Part shown: positions 47,191 through 58,420 of the stretch, one piece after another | How the letters are laid out: every line of letters starts with the position of its first letter | Numbering within the stretch: position 1 is the first letter of the stretch | NCBI GenBank assembly: GCA_029204225.1 | Contig: CM055092.1 | Location: 71,645,895 to 71,709,894 of the forward strand | Direction: 5' to 3' | Source: Diphasiastrum complanatum | Taxonomy: Eukaryota > Streptophyta > Lycopodiopsida > Lycopodiales > Lycopodiaceae | DNA: 64,000 nucleotides | Notes under the pieces: model-generated | Seen by the model: the letters and a program-made list of their open reading frames with translations, nothing else | Told to the model about the DNA's origin: nothing | Database searches by the model: none | Position numbers and translations under genes: made by a program

Positions 47191-48650
47191 GATTGTGAGT
47201 GTGAATGTTCTTTAATTACTACTTCTTTCTTGCCTAATGAACTTTTGTCACAATTAAAGATCAAGAGACAGTGGTTCAACTCATAATTTTATTAATTCAT
47301 GTCTTGTGCAAAAACTCAGCTTGGAAACTGAAGTCAACAATCATAGATATAAAGTTTATCTAGTTTCAGGAGCAGAGTTGGAGACTTGGAACGTAAAAGT
47401 CCCGAAGCTCCCAGTTTTGGTGCAAGGACACACTGAATTAGTTAATTTTCATGTTTTAGACCTAGCTCGTACTGATTTAATTGTAGGTTACGAATGGTTA
47501 TTCAGTAAATCGCCTTCTCTTTTAATTGATTTTGAGAAGCATGTTCTCACTTTCAAGGAGGGTGATAAGGTAGTTACATTATTTGGCAGTAATTTTGTAC
47601 GTCTGTTGGATCAGATTTCTACAGTTAATAAAATGGAAGCATTGGATTATTCTGAGTATGAAGTTTTTTTAATTTATGCTATTCCCATTGTGGATGTTCC
47701 TGAAATGGATCTTAATGGTTTCTCAACAATTCTTAACTTAGTAAATTTAGATCATGAACAAGCAGTGAAAGAACAGATCATAAATAAATTTAGGGATGTT
47801 TTTTCATCTGAATTACCTCATGGTTTACCACCATCTTGTTCAATAGACCACAAGATTGAGTTAAGTCTAGGAAGTCAACCTGTCTCTAGACAACCTTATG
47901 GGTTCTCTCAGAAAGAGGAGAGAGAGATTTCAAACCAAATAGAAAACTATCTGAGGATGGGACATATACAACCTAGTAAATGACCATGGGACGCTCCTAT
48001 TTTTCTTAAAGCAAAGAAAGATGGAGGTTTCCGGATGTGTGTGGATTAAAAGGGCCTTAATAAAGTGACTATAAAGAATAAATATCTGTTACCCAGGATG
48101 GATGACCTTGTAGATCGCTTGGGTGGAGCACGGTATTTCACCAAGATAGATCTCAGGATAGGGTACCATCAAATAAGAATTAAGTCAGAAGATGTCCAAA
48201 AGATAGGATTTTGTTCTAGGTTTGTTCATTATGAATTTTTAGTGTTGCCATTTGGATTAACGAATGCTCCAGCTACGTTCCAACAAACGATGAACGATTT
48301 ATTTCGTCCATATTTGGGGAAGTTTGTGGTAGTATTCTTAGACGACATTCTCGTTAACAGTAAATCCTTGGTGGAACACGTAGAACACTTAAAAATCGTC
48401 TTGATGAAGCTCCGTCAGGAGTTACTCTACGCTAAAGAGTCCAAGTGTGAATTCTTTAAGCTAGAGTTGCTTTATCTTAGTCATAAGGTCACAGTAAATG
48501 GGATCAAGATTGACGAGGATAGAATCAAGATTGTGATTGAGTGGCCAATTTCGAAAACTGTGAGGTAGGTAAAGTCTTTTTTAGGTTTTACACTTAAGCT
48601 TGAGAATCAACCCGTAAATCAGAAAAGGGTTTTTTGAAGATTCAAGTAGA
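47191..48650 (+). pseudogene. A/B-family protease and reverse transcriptase, copy B2
   Basis: The protease-like region is degenerate: the expected DSGA reads VSGAE (KVYLVSGAELETWNV), so the catalytic Asp is lost. The end DLIVGYEWLFSKSPSLLIDF is typical. RT follows: PPSCSIDHKIELSLGSQPVS, PYGFSQKEEREISNQIENYL, a stop at 47980-47982, PWDAPIFLKAKKDGGFRMCV, a stop at 48046-48048, then YFTKIDLRIGYHQIRI, LPFGLTNAPATFQQTMNDLF and the catalytic FLDD (48335-48346). It stops at 48566-48568 and fades by about 48640, where the family F LTR begins. RNase H and integrase are missing. Confidence 0.9.
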
Positions 48651-49266
48651 GACGCAAAAAGGTTGTAGTAAGGGTCCTTCCACTTGGACCAGTCCCGGAG
48701 GCGAAACCGAAATGGTAATCATCCCCAAGGATCAACTTTATTAGATTTGGAAGAGGTTACATTCATACATAGACTGACCGGTCTCGGGGCCACCAACACG
48801 TGCTGGGCATTGTGCCTGGCTCGTGCTGGTAGAGGGAGCTGAGACCTGGCGACTGGATTCCTGGCGCTGGTTGAGCTGCCCAAGTTTCTGTCTGCCGGAC
48901 TCCCCCTATAGTTCTGCTGTGATTCGGCGCACCCCCTCTGGTTTGAAACATAGTGCTTTCTGGTAAAGCACGCTTTTTAGGACTTAGTTTTTATTTTGCT
49001 GATTAAGCCTGGCAAGCCTGGCAGAATCAGTCTGGCTCCCGGACATGGGTCCCGGGAGCCGTCCCGACGGCCGAATCAACCTGCTTTCCTGACTAGGCCA
49101 TGACTCGAGCTCCAGAGCTAGCTCATGACTTTGTGACTACTTGACTGGCTCACCACAGGTCGGAGGCTCAGTCCTTGACATTCTAACTTGCTCTGGGACC
49201 TTAGGGAGTGTCACCCCTTTGAGTCTTACAGGGCACGCTGGGTGCACCCAAGTCAGCTTTACAACA
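48651..49266 (-). repeat. 3' LTR of family F (distal 304 bp deleted)
   Basis: On the minus strand it starts TGTTGTAAAGC directly after the purine tract GAGGGGAGGA and stops at 48651 in mid-LTR, against B2 gypsy sequence. It matches 52986-53601 base for base except one position. The 62-codon ORF inside it is an LTR artefact, repeated in the other copy. Confidence 0.9.
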
Positions 49267-49747
49267 TCCTCCCCTCGTTTGAGAAAGCTGATGTCCTCAT
49301 CAGGGCCAAACTAGAACCTAAGACTCATGGCACGGGCTTAATTCACCGGCCAGACTTTAGTTACATATACAAGGGCACGGGCTTGATTCACCGGCCAAAG
49401 AAAACCAACTGTACAGCAGAGTAATGATATTGTGTTTTACACCCAGCACAGGAAAAGTGTGGATCTAGTTCACTTACGTAAAACCTGTGTGAAGCTGCTG
49501 CACTTAGACATCAAACTGAAGCTCACTCCTCAATGAGAAATGCGGCTTACTTTATTAGCATGAAAGAAAAAGGTACTCACGGCTCTCTTAAGCCTCAGAT
49601 ATGTCGTTGTCGTCGCACATCTGGATGAGTCCCCTAGGACTCTAGATATTTCGTTTGGTCGTCCAGGTTGAGCTCCTTGAGCTCTGCATCGGCACTTAGA
49701 TTCACCTTTGACGTAGAAACTGCAGGCAATGTTGGCTCCATTTGACC
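49267..49747 (-). other. 3' non-coding part of family F
   Basis: It contains the tail of the protease ORF in broken frames (ESRE, DISEA-type text) and a twice-used CACGGGCTT-ATTCACCGGCCA unit (about 49329 and 49376). It ends in the polypurine tract next to the LTR. No pol remnant is seen. Confidence 0.6.
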
Positions 49748-49946
49748 TCACGTCAGCTGGTTTGTCACTGTTGGATGTCTTTCATTAAAAAGGTGAGTTT
49801 TCGCTTGGTCACACAAGGTGAGCTCTTTGAGCTCTGCATCGGCACTTGAATTCACCTTTGATGTAGAGACTATAGGCAATTTTGGCTCCATTTGTTCCCG
49901 TGTCAGCTGGTCTGTCACTGTTGGTTGTCCTTCGTTAAATAGGTGA
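49667..49946 (-). repeat. 150-bp period duplication at the end of the F protease ORF
   Basis: GAGCTCTGCATCGGCACTT, TTGGCTCCATTTG and TCACTGTTGG recur with an exact 150-base offset (for example 49681 and 49831). The period is 50 codons, so HLFNEGQPTVTDQL is repeated in frame as HLFNERHPTVTNQL. The downstream copy ends in a stop at 49748-49750. Confidence 0.85.
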
Positions 49947-50735
49947 ATGAGATTGGGTGGAATGGTTGGCTCAGGTTCATTTGTGTCGTTCTTTTCAGTT
50001 TGGTCCCCTGGCACAGCTCTGACAACACAAGGTCTCCTGCCATTATATAATAACACAAGGTTAACCCCTTTTGCCAAGAAGGCCACCACATGTTCGTTAA
50101 ACCAACTTAATCCCAAAATAGCGTCGAAGGCATCCATCTTCAAGATTGTGAACGTTAGTCGATTCTTCCAGGCTCCCAGAGAGATTGGTAAGTTGGTTGC
50201 CAATCTACAAGTGGTTATTGTACCTTTCGCGGTCTCCACACAAATAGGAGTCACATTTTTTTCACATTGGATGTCCAATTCTCCTGTCAGTTTTTCTGAC
50301 AAGTAGTTATGTGACGCCCCCAGGTCTACCATGAAGTAAATGATCCTGCCTTGAATACAGTCTTTCAGGTACAATAACTTGGATCCCCTCGCAAGAGTCG
50401 CCATAAGATGTTCACGATAAGCCGCAAGTGCCCCTATCTGTTGCAAGGCATTCAGGTCAGACTCCGTCAAATCCGTTTCTGGGTCCTCTTCATCATCTTG
50501 TTCACCATCTTCTTGATCAAATGCCTCTCTCTCCATCCTATCAAATCCTTCAATGGCAGCCATGATTTGCTTATTCAATGGTTTGGGGCATGATCTCCAA
50601 GAGTGACCTTGCTGATGACAGTTGAAGCAACGCATGGAACTGCCCACTGTTGGTGAGCTGTTGCTGTGACTAGTCGAAGGTCCAACATTGTTCCTTCTCT
50701 GGAACATGTTCCCTCCATTGTTGTTTTTGGTTGCC
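49748..50735 (-). pseudogene. Family F nucleocapsid and protease
   Basis: The open frame of about 329 codons has an intact CX2CX4HX4C knuckle (CFNCHQQGHSWRSC), then an acidic linker (EDGEQDDEEDPETDL). A retropepsin-like domain follows with YFMVDLGASHNYLSEKL (DLG in place of DSG/DTG), TFTILKMDAFDAILGLSWFN and a Thr/Glu-rich tail. The DLGA substitution keeps the catalytic Asp and the Gly. It is joined to gag by a one-base frameshift near 50740. Uninterrupted length suggests recent function or recent copying. Confidence 0.85.
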
Positions 50736-51848
50736 AAACCCTGTTTTTGTTGGGAATTTATTCACGCTACTCGAGGCTTGGTTGCCATTTGGAGCTGAGT
50801 CCCCCCTTGAAAAGAAGCTCGGACTCGGTTTGGATCCACTAAATACTCTTGTTGAGGTTGCGGGAGCAGCTGGTGCCAATGTGCTCTCATAATCACAAAC
50901 CATTTCAGCCGCTCGAATAGTTGAATTGAAATCATGGGGCATGTAGCTGTCTATCGCACGTCGGGTCCAGGATTGCATTCCAGACAATAGGTAATGAGTT
51001 TTGTCCGCCTCGGACATATCTTCAATAACCCATACACTCTGTCTGAATCTATTGAGGTACTCTCACAATGACCCTTTCTGTTTGAGCCCCGATAATTCTG
51101 TCCTCAATCTCATGTGTGAATCCTTCGGTATGAACTCCTCTCGTAACGCGGCTTTGAATGCGTCCCATGTTTGAAAATGCATTCCTGCCATCCGGTACCA
51201 ATTTGTAGTGTAGTCCTCAAAATATGCTAATGCCAAGTCAGTTCTTTCTTCCTCAGGAGTGTTCATAAGACGGAAGTAATGGTCCATGTGAAACAACCAA
51301 TCCTCCAGAACTTGAATGTCACGCTCTCCTTTGAAAGTAGGTGGTGCTTTCACTTTGGCAGTCTTTCTTGGGCCCTCCGTGGTTCGCGCTCGTGGTTCTC
51401 TTGGTATCTGTGGAGGAGGCGCCACTGCATTCTCCCTAGTTGCTTCCAACTCTTCAAACCTGGCTTCGAGCTGTGTTAGCCCATCTCTCATTTCTCTAGC
51501 AAGGTTAATTTGGGTAAGATTCATGGCTCGCAAGGATGTTTGCCATTCTTTCCTTTCGGTTTCTCTATCCTTCTTCACCTCGCTAAGCATAGCCGTCATT
51601 GCGCTTGATAAGTATTGCCGCATCTTCACTTCAAAGAGGTCCTGTTGTGCCTCTGGCAAGGGTTCATCTCTTGGTGTAGGTTCAGAAGGGCCACCCATCT
51701 CTTCATGGAGGGGCGCCACTGTGGAGTGCATACGCTCTTTCTTTCTCGACTTGGACCTGGTGCCATCTCGATGCATGCGAAAGCTGTATTCTCGAGTCAG
51801 CTCTTCTCCGTCCGTCAGTGCTCGTAACTCTTCAAGATGGTCCTCCAT
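50700..51848 (-). pseudogene. Family F gag
   Basis: It starts MEDHLEELRALTDGEELTRE and has a helical, charged N-terminal half (MRQYLSSAMTAMLSEVKKD, LTQLEARFEELEATRE) predicted to be coiled-coil. The gypsy Gag core follows: APPTFKGERDIQVLEDWLFH, DLALAYFEDYTTNWYRM and WDAFKAALREEFIP. A single stop (TGA where CGA is expected, near 51063) and the frameshift near 50740 are the only defects. The TGA fits deamination of a methylated CpG. Confidence 0.85.
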
Positions 51849-52666
51849 TATAGTCAGAGGTGTACTTCCAACAGATTATCGCCTCAATCCTTTTTATATT
51901 TGAAGCTCTCCCTTCTGTCAGCCGGGCCCCACAGCTCTCTTTTCTTCTTTATTAAATCAGCTTCAATGAAAATATCCCTTCCTCAAACTTAGCACGCCCA
52001 CATCACCTGAGAGCCAAGTAGGAACCAGGTCATTTGTGTCCAAGCAAGCACACGACAAACGGAACATACCAACCAAAGCAAACACAGAGGATCCTTCTCA
52101 AGCCACAAACCCCCCTTGAGACCGGACGTAGGACCTTTGCCTAGCCGCGCCCACACAAATCTATCACAGAATTAGCCCACGGGGAAACATCCATCCAACC
52201 ATCCGTGCTTTCACCATTAAGCAGCACATTGCCTCAGTCACGCCCCACCACTTTTTGGTCGATAGCCCTTATAGCTAAACGATCGGCAGCTATCCCGCAC
52301 CGGCAGCTAACCACCCGTGCTTTACACCCGAATTCGAGCAGCATCTCTGTATCAATGGTTAACCCGTACAGTTCGAATATGTCGCCCCGCACCCCACAAG
52401 GTACAGACCGTGCTTTCACCTACCTAGGCAGCACTTTGCCTCATCCGTCCTACGTGCAGACAGCGCCAGGCCCGAACCGCGAGAACTGACCGTGCTTACA
52501 CCTCGAGGGCAGCACTTTGACTCATCAAGTCCCCCGTTCTGCCGACCACCCCGACCGTGGACGCACCCGTGCTTACACTGTGGGCAGCACCTTGCGCAAC
52601 GGTTGTCCTAACAAATCCCAAAAACGTGGCCATCCCTGTGAGACTTGCGTAGCTGACCGGCTAGTC
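51849..52666 (-). other. Leader of family F with five short repeats
   Basis: Plus-strand text CCGTGCTTTCACC ... GCAGCAC-TTGCCTCA recurs at about 52203, 52315, 52408, 52490 and 52568, with 78-112 bp spacing. Each copy has CCGTGCTT followed 10-20 bases later by GCAGCA. No ORF is credible. The place next to the primer site suggests an RNA packaging or dimer signal. That is inference. Confidence 0.7.
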
Positions 52667-52679
52667 GGCTCTGATACCA
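52667..52679 (-). other. Primer-binding site of family F
   Basis: GGCTCTGATACCA on the plus strand (TGGTATCAGAGCC on the minus strand), two bases inside the LTR end GCAACA. It fixes the 5' LTR boundary at 52682 and shows that the other LTR is truncated. Confidence 0.9.
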
Positions 52680-52681
52680 CA

Positions 52682-53601
52682 TGTTGCGCCGGCGCCTCAA
52701 AGGGCGCTGGGACTTGAGCGGTTTCCCCAACACGCGCTTAAGTCTAACATTCATCCATCATGCACTTACGTAAAAGCCAACTCAGAATCGTAACAAGCTT
52801 AACCATTCAGACTTAAGAAAACTGGAATCCCAACCAACCCGAAAGCCAACTCAGAATCCGTCCCCAAAAGGTAACCAAAGGCAAAGACAAGCCACACATG
52901 AAACCCAAGGCATAGTGGTCGCCAAACTGACCAATTGGCATAGCGACAAGCCCCATGTCGATGACAGGGACCCTTAGGCGCTAGCGACGCAAAAAGGTTG
53001 TAGTAAGGGTCCTTCCACTTGGACCAGTCCCGGAGGCGAAACCGAAATGGTAATCATCCCCAAGGATCAACTTTATTAGATTTGGAAGAGGTTACATTCA
53101 TACATAGACTGACCGGTCTCGGGGCCACCAACACGTGCTGGGCATTGTGCCTGGCTCGTGCTGGTAGAGGGAGCTGAGACCTGGCGACTGGATTCCTGGC
53201 GCTGGTTGAGCTGCCCAAGTTTCTGTCTGCCGGACTCCCCCTATAGTTCTGCTGTGATTCGGCGCACCCCCTCTGGTTTGAAACATAGTGCTTTCTGGTA
53301 AAGCACGCTTTTTAGGACTTAGTTTTTATTTTGCTGATTAAGCCTGGCAAGCCTGGCAGAATCAGTCTAGCTCCCGGACATGGGTCCCGGGAGCCGTCCC
53401 GACGGCCGAATCAACCTGCTTTCCTGACTAGGCCATGACTCGAGCTCCAGAGCTAGCTCATGACTTTGTGACTACTTGACTGGCTCACCACAGGTCGGAG
53501 GCTCAGTCCTTGACATTCTAACTTGCTCTGGGACCTTAGGGAGTGTCACCCCTTTGAGTCTTACAGGGCACGCTGGGTGCACCCAAGTCAGCTTTACAAC
53601 A
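52682..53601 (-). repeat. 5' LTR of family F, complete (920 bp)
   Basis: Termini on the minus strand are TGTTG...CAACA, a perfect 5-bp inverted repeat. The segment 52986-53601 is duplicated at 48651-49266. It is GC-richer than the neighbouring DNA. Confidence 0.9.
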
Positions 53602-55120
53602 CCTCTTCACATATGTGTAGCTCCAAGGACTCTTTCTCTTCTATTGCACCTTATGATGGAGTCAAGAAATCAATATACACTGCAAATGATTTTGAATGTC
53701 CTATTGAAGGCATAGAGAACATTCCCTTAAAGCTTGCATCATCTAAATTTCTTTCTCTCTCTAAAGTTCTTTATGTACCTAAGCTTACTAATAATCTCAT
53801 TAGTGTTGGCCAATTGCTTGATAATGGCCTTGATGTAAAATTCAATGTTGATACTTGCACTATCAAGAAGAATGATGAGATACTTGCATTAGGATCTAGA
53901 TTTGGAGGCATCTATAAACTAGATCCAAATGAGTATGTGAATGCTTGTAATGTTGCTCTTGTGAACAAGCTCTCTATGGAGGAATTATGGCATAGGAGGT
54001 TGGGACATCCCAACTACAGATCCATGCTCTTTATGATCAAAGAGGCCAAAGCTTGCCAAAGTCATTCTCCAAGAAGATCAAGCCTTGTGAGGCTTGTGCT
54101 ATTGCTAAATCTCACAAAAAGCCATTTACAAGATCTTCTATCAAAAGCAAGTATTCTTTGGAGTTAATCCACTCGGATGTGCATTTCTCATCAACTATAA
54201 GCAAGGGAGGAGTCACTTGTTTTGTTACTTTCATTGATGATTTCACAAGATTCACTTGGATATATCTTCTTGCTTCTAAATCTATGGTGTTTGATCATTT
54301 CCTTATTTCAAAGCTTATGTGGAGAAGCAATTCTCATTCAAGATTAAAGCTCTTAGATGTGATGGAGGTGGTGAATATATCTCCAATAAATTTCATGATT
54401 TTTGTGAGCTTGAAGGCATCAAAAGAGAGTTCTCTTGTGCCTATTCTCCATCTCAAAATGGAGTGGCCGAGACAAAGAATAGATCTCTATGTGAATGTGC
54501 AAAATATATGAGAATTGAGGCATCTTTGCCCAAAGATTTTTGGGGAAGCCATTAATTGTGCAAATTATCTTTGCAATAGGCTCCCACATATAGCTCTTGG
54601 AGGAAAGTCACCATATGAAATCTTATATTTGAAGAAGCCTAAGGTTGATCACCTTAGAGTTTTTGGATGCATATGCTTTGCCCATATTCCCTTGGAAACA
54701 AGGAAGAAGGAAGATCCTAGTGCATGCAAAGGGATCATGGTTGGATACTCATCCACCAAGAAGGCCTATAGAGTCGTCTATGAATGCATCACCCATTATT
54801 GATTTTGAAGACAATTATGATGTGACGGGGTCGAGAATTGAAGAAGACTCTCCTCGGATTTTCTGACCAAGAAGATCCATGAGAGATAGATCCGAGCCTA
54901 AGAGGCTCTCATATGTTGACAAAGGCAAGCAAGTGGATCTTGATTCCACTAATTATGTTTTTTATGTCTCTCATGAAGAGCCAAAGAATGTACAAGAGGC
55001 ACTCAATACCAAGGAGTGGTATGATGCCATGAAGCAAGAGTATGATGCATTGATCACCAACAATACTTGGGAGCTTGTGGATCCTCCATCCAACAAGCAT
55101 GTGATTGGTTGCAAGTGGAG
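53602..55120 (+). pseudogene. Copia D2 protease, integrase and RT start
   Basis: It begins inside the protease active-site region (SSHMCSSKDSFSSIAPYDGV, with the DSGA just lost at the F junction). It continues through VLYVPKLTNNLISVGQLLDN, the pre-integrase WHRRLGHPNYRSMLFMIKEA and integrase (LELIHSDVHFSSTI, CFVTFIDDFTRFTW, ALRCDGGGEYISNKF, SPSQNGVAETKNRSLCE, all D-D-E residues visible over two frames). The last parts are PYEILYLKKPKVDHLRVFGC and the RT entry (EWYDAMKQEYDALITNNTWE, HVIGCKWS). Frameshifts lie near 54030, 54320 and 54520. At 55121 it is cut by the copia E LTR; its RNase H end reappears at 60655. Confidence 0.9.
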
Positions 55121-55389
55121 TTAGAATCAAAGTAGAATCATTGTGCTACTGTACTGTGGATCCTATTTGTGGATAAGGATCAGTTGGCCTCTCCACGAGG
55201 CAAGTCAACGGGACACGCATCCCGCCAATGGCAACCTAGGTCATGCATGGGTTGCCTGAGTGAACAACTATATGTACAGTGTAATTTCGTTTGTGAAATA
55301 CAGTTGCTATGTGAGCTTGCTGTGGAGAGTGTTTTCTATCTGTGTTACTGTGTAGCATGATCTGTGTTCCTGTGCAAAGCAAATTCTAA
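55121..55389 (+). repeat. 5' LTR of copia element E1
   Basis: A 269-bp LTR with ends TTAGAAT and ATTCTAA, matching the inverted copy at 15949-16211. It interrupts D2 after the codons for CKW. A primer-binding site follows. Confidence 0.85.
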
Positions 55390-55391
55390 GT

Positions 55392-55404
55392 TGGTATCAG
55401 AGCC
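55392..55404 (+). other. Primer-binding site of copia E1
   Basis: TGGTATCAGAGCC, initiator tRNA-Met type, two bases after the LTR end. Confidence 0.9.
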
Positions 55405-56686
55405 GTACAAGGAGTTGACACAGTATAGCATCGTCGTTGAAGAGAGCTTCGGGAGAACTGTCTTCTGAGAGTTCGGAGTTTACGGCGGGTTGAAAATGGA
55501 AAGAGAAACACTGGTGCAGAGAGTTTAGCACACAGAAGCTTGGTGAGCTTGAGACTGTGTGAGAATTTAGAGACAAGGGTTGTCGGCTGAATCAGAACAT
55601 CAGCAAACAGAATTTTGAAATTCCGAAGCAGGCTATTCGGTGTTTGCAGTCAGTGTGCAATCAATCAGACACCGTTTGACAAATGGATTGAAGCATTAGA
55701 GTTCTAGCAGTAGGGCAACCTCAGAGCAAGAGGATAGGCTCACTGTGAACTGAAATCCAAGAAGAGATTTGTGAGAAAAACTCTGGTATGGGGTTTGGGA
55801 GCACAAAATCAGAGATTTCTCTCCATTCTGAACTCTTTTTGGAGCTGTAAAAGTTCAAAGGAGGGCACCCTGCTCAGCTAAGCAAAATCACAGAAGGCCG
55901 TGGGCGGTCGTGCATCAGAGAGGGTGCTGAATCGCATTTTGTAAGGCAAGTGAAAACCTTTGTAAAACCATAGCTGGTAAGCAAGAGGAGAAGAGGTCGT
56001 GAAGAGCCCGCAGGCAGATCGGGCGATGTTAAGGAGGGTGGCGACTCAGTGTATAGGAGTGTGTCATGGCTCCAAGGATTTGGTTTAATGCCCAAATGAA
56101 ATCTAGATCGTTGGATCCAGATACAAGATAATCAATGGTAGAAATGAGCTTCCTGTGGGCCGTTGGATTGCTATAAGCCATTAGGTGTTGTAGAAAAGGG
56201 CCTTGAAGAATTGAAGTGTATTTTGGCCTTCAACTTCATTGAAACTTTTCATACTGAAATGGGAGTTTGGTCGCTTCACAAGTGAAGAGTGAAGTTTTTT
56301 CAAGGTGAAGAAACAGTTCAAAAACAAGGAAAATCCTATTTTTGGGTCCTTTGCCCGTTTTGACCCAAACAAAAGGCTATAACCTCCAAATGAAGGGCAC
56401 CCGGACTGTACCTACAAGTACGGTACATTAAAACAGAGTGATTGCAACGGAGAAAGTGTTCGGAGTGTGCCAAAAGTGATTTCACCATTCTACTGGGCAC
56501 GTTGTTGGGAGTTTATGACTGAGTGCATTTCGGAAGGCGACGCCGATTTGGCTTTCGAATTTGTGGAAAAGCGGCGAGTGGCCTGGTAAGAGAAAAAGTG
56601 CAGGTCATTATTTTCAACTTCTGACATCACTGTTGGCCTCGGCATACTGCTTTTAGCCTACGGCAGAAGTTTCAAGCAGTTTTGCG
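55405..56686 (+). other. Leader of copia E1
   Basis: About 1.28 kb without a credible ORF. Short minus-strand ORFs here carry no motif. Confidence 0.6.
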
Positions 56687-57567
56687 ATGGCAAACATGGG
56701 AGAGTCCATTTTGAGTGAAACTAGCAAATTGGACGGGATTTCCAACTATGCAGTGTGGAAATTCAGAATAAAGAATATACTGATGGAGAAAGACGTGTGG
56801 GAAGTCGTCACAGGTGATGAGAGAAGGCCGCCAAATAAAGCGGATATCAAAGTGTTCGACAAAAAGATGAGAAAAGCCTTAACCTTCATTAACTTGTCAG
56901 TAAAGAATCACATCATTACCCACATTTGTGATGTTGTTACACCCAGACAGGCATGGATGTGCTAAAGGAGCAGTTCGAGACATCAAATCCGTCAAGAATC
57001 ATGTTTCTGAAGTCAAAGTTGAATAGTGCCCGCATGGACCAAGGAGAGCACATTCAGACGGACATGACCAAAATCAAGACAAGGAGGGATGAACTGCATT
57101 CTATTGGTGAGCGCATACGTGATGTGGAACTGGTGCACAATGCATTGTGCGGCATTGCAGAACCCTATCAGATGTTTGTGAGTGGAATAGCATCAAGAGA
57201 AAGATTGCCAACCTTTGACGAGCTCATAGGAATCTTGATGCAGGAAGAGAAACGACGAGAAATGGTGAAAGATAGACGTCAAAATACTGACAATCAGGCA
57301 CTTGCGACACGCCAAAAACAAGGCAAGAAGAAGTCTAAGCAGCAATTTGCCAAGTCTCAGGAGGACGAGGGATCTTCCAGTAAGACCAAGAAGAAAGACA
57401 AGTGCTTCCATTGTGGTAAGAAGGGCCATTGGAAGAGTGAATGTCGCAAATTCCTGGCAGAACAAGGCAAGGGAAAACCAAAGCAAGTAGGTAACCTTGT
57501 CGATGAGGGTGAGATTGAAGACTCTAGCATCTTCATATCTGCATTGTCATCTAATCAAGATGATTAA
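56687..57567 (+). pseudogene. Copia E1 gag
   Basis: It starts MANMGESILSETSKLDGISN, then YAVWKFRIKNILMEKDVWEV, AFTFINLSVK-type helices, and NPSRIMFLKSKLNSARMDQG. LPTFDELIGILMQEEKRREM and an intact knuckle CFHCGKKGHWKSEC follow. A one-base deletion near 56955 (RQAW|DVL) and a stop at 57565-57567 (NQDD-stop-AWYIE) are the only defects. About 290 codons is the normal size for a copia gag. It would form the cytoplasmic particle. Confidence 0.9.
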
Positions 57568-58420
57568 GCGTGGTATATTGAATCGGGAGCCACAAGAACA
57601 TGTAACAAGAATTGGCTCAATAGCATGAAAGTGTTGGATAATGGAACATCTGTTTCACAAGCAAATGGCGAGGTGTGCAAGATCAAGGGGATAGGCACCG
57701 TTTCAATACAACTACCTGATGGCAAAAAGCAAGATGATCAGGGAGGTACTTTACGTACCAGGTTTGAAGAAAAATCTACTTTCTGTTGGAGTCATTACTG
57801 ATCAAAAGTTGAAAGTAGAATTTGCCCATGATCGTTGCTTTGTGAAGGATGTGAACCAAAAGTTCAAAGTTATTGCGGATGGAGTAAGAGAGCCCAATAC
57901 AAAATTGTACAGGTTGAATGCTACAATTAAGGGGCAACATGGACTTGTATCGTCCATTCCATCGCAAACTGAGTTCGGCATAGGCTTGGTCACTTAAACT
58001 TGGGAAGCCTCAGTTTGATGAGGAAATTGGAGATGGTAACAGGATTGCCTACTATAGAAGACCACTTGAAATTGATGTGCGAATCATATGTATATGGGAA
58101 GCAGCATCAAGAGAAGTTCAATAAAGGGGGTGTTGCAAGGGCAAAGAACATCCTGGATTTGATCCACACATATTAATGTGGGCCAATGAGGACCATGTCC
58201 TTAGGTAAAGCCTTCTATTTCATGACCTTTATTGATGATATGTCACGAAAGACGTGGATCTACTTCTTGAAGAAGAAATCAGATGCATTTGACAACTTCA
58301 AGAGCTTCAAAGCATTGGTAAAAAATCAGACAGGTAGGAAGATCAAAGATCATCTAGCCAGGGAGAGCTACAAAGATCAACAAGAGAGAAGACACAACCT
58401 GAAAGGTATGAAGCAAATTA
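57568..58420 (+). pseudogene. Copia E1 protease and truncated integrase
   Basis: Protease starts AWYIESGATRTCNKNW: the catalytic Asp of DSGA is Glu here, which should kill it. A frameshift near 57717 follows, then IREVLYVPGLKKNLLSVGVI. The pre-integrase region is disordered (stops at 57995 and 58174). The integrase start FYFMTFIDDMSRKTWIYFLK is readable, but after NQTGRKIK (about 58348) the rest of integrase is deleted and the sequence passes directly to the RT entry. Confidence 0.85.

Larger units (their letters stand above)
48651..53601 (-). mobile_element. Family F: non-autonomous gag-protease LTR retrotransposon (TR-GAG-like)
   Basis: About 4.95 kb on the minus strand: 5' LTR 52682-53601 (920 bp), primer-binding site 52667-52679, leader, gag, protease, polypurine tract, and a 3' LTR at 48651-49266 that is truncated by 304 bp. 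Over the 616 shared LTR bases only one difference is seen (49034 G versus 53369 A), so insertion is recent. There is no RT, RNase H or integrase, and the internal length leaves no room for them. Mobilisation would need enzymes from another element. Left and right flanks differ (gypsy B2 and copia D2) and no target-site duplication is visible, as expected if the 3' end was deleted. Confidence 0.85.

Noticed and set aside
48763-48951. 62-codon minus-strand ORF, present again at 53098-53286
   Set aside because: The two are identical only because both lie in the F LTRs; the frame has no motif and crosses the LTR promoter/terminal region.
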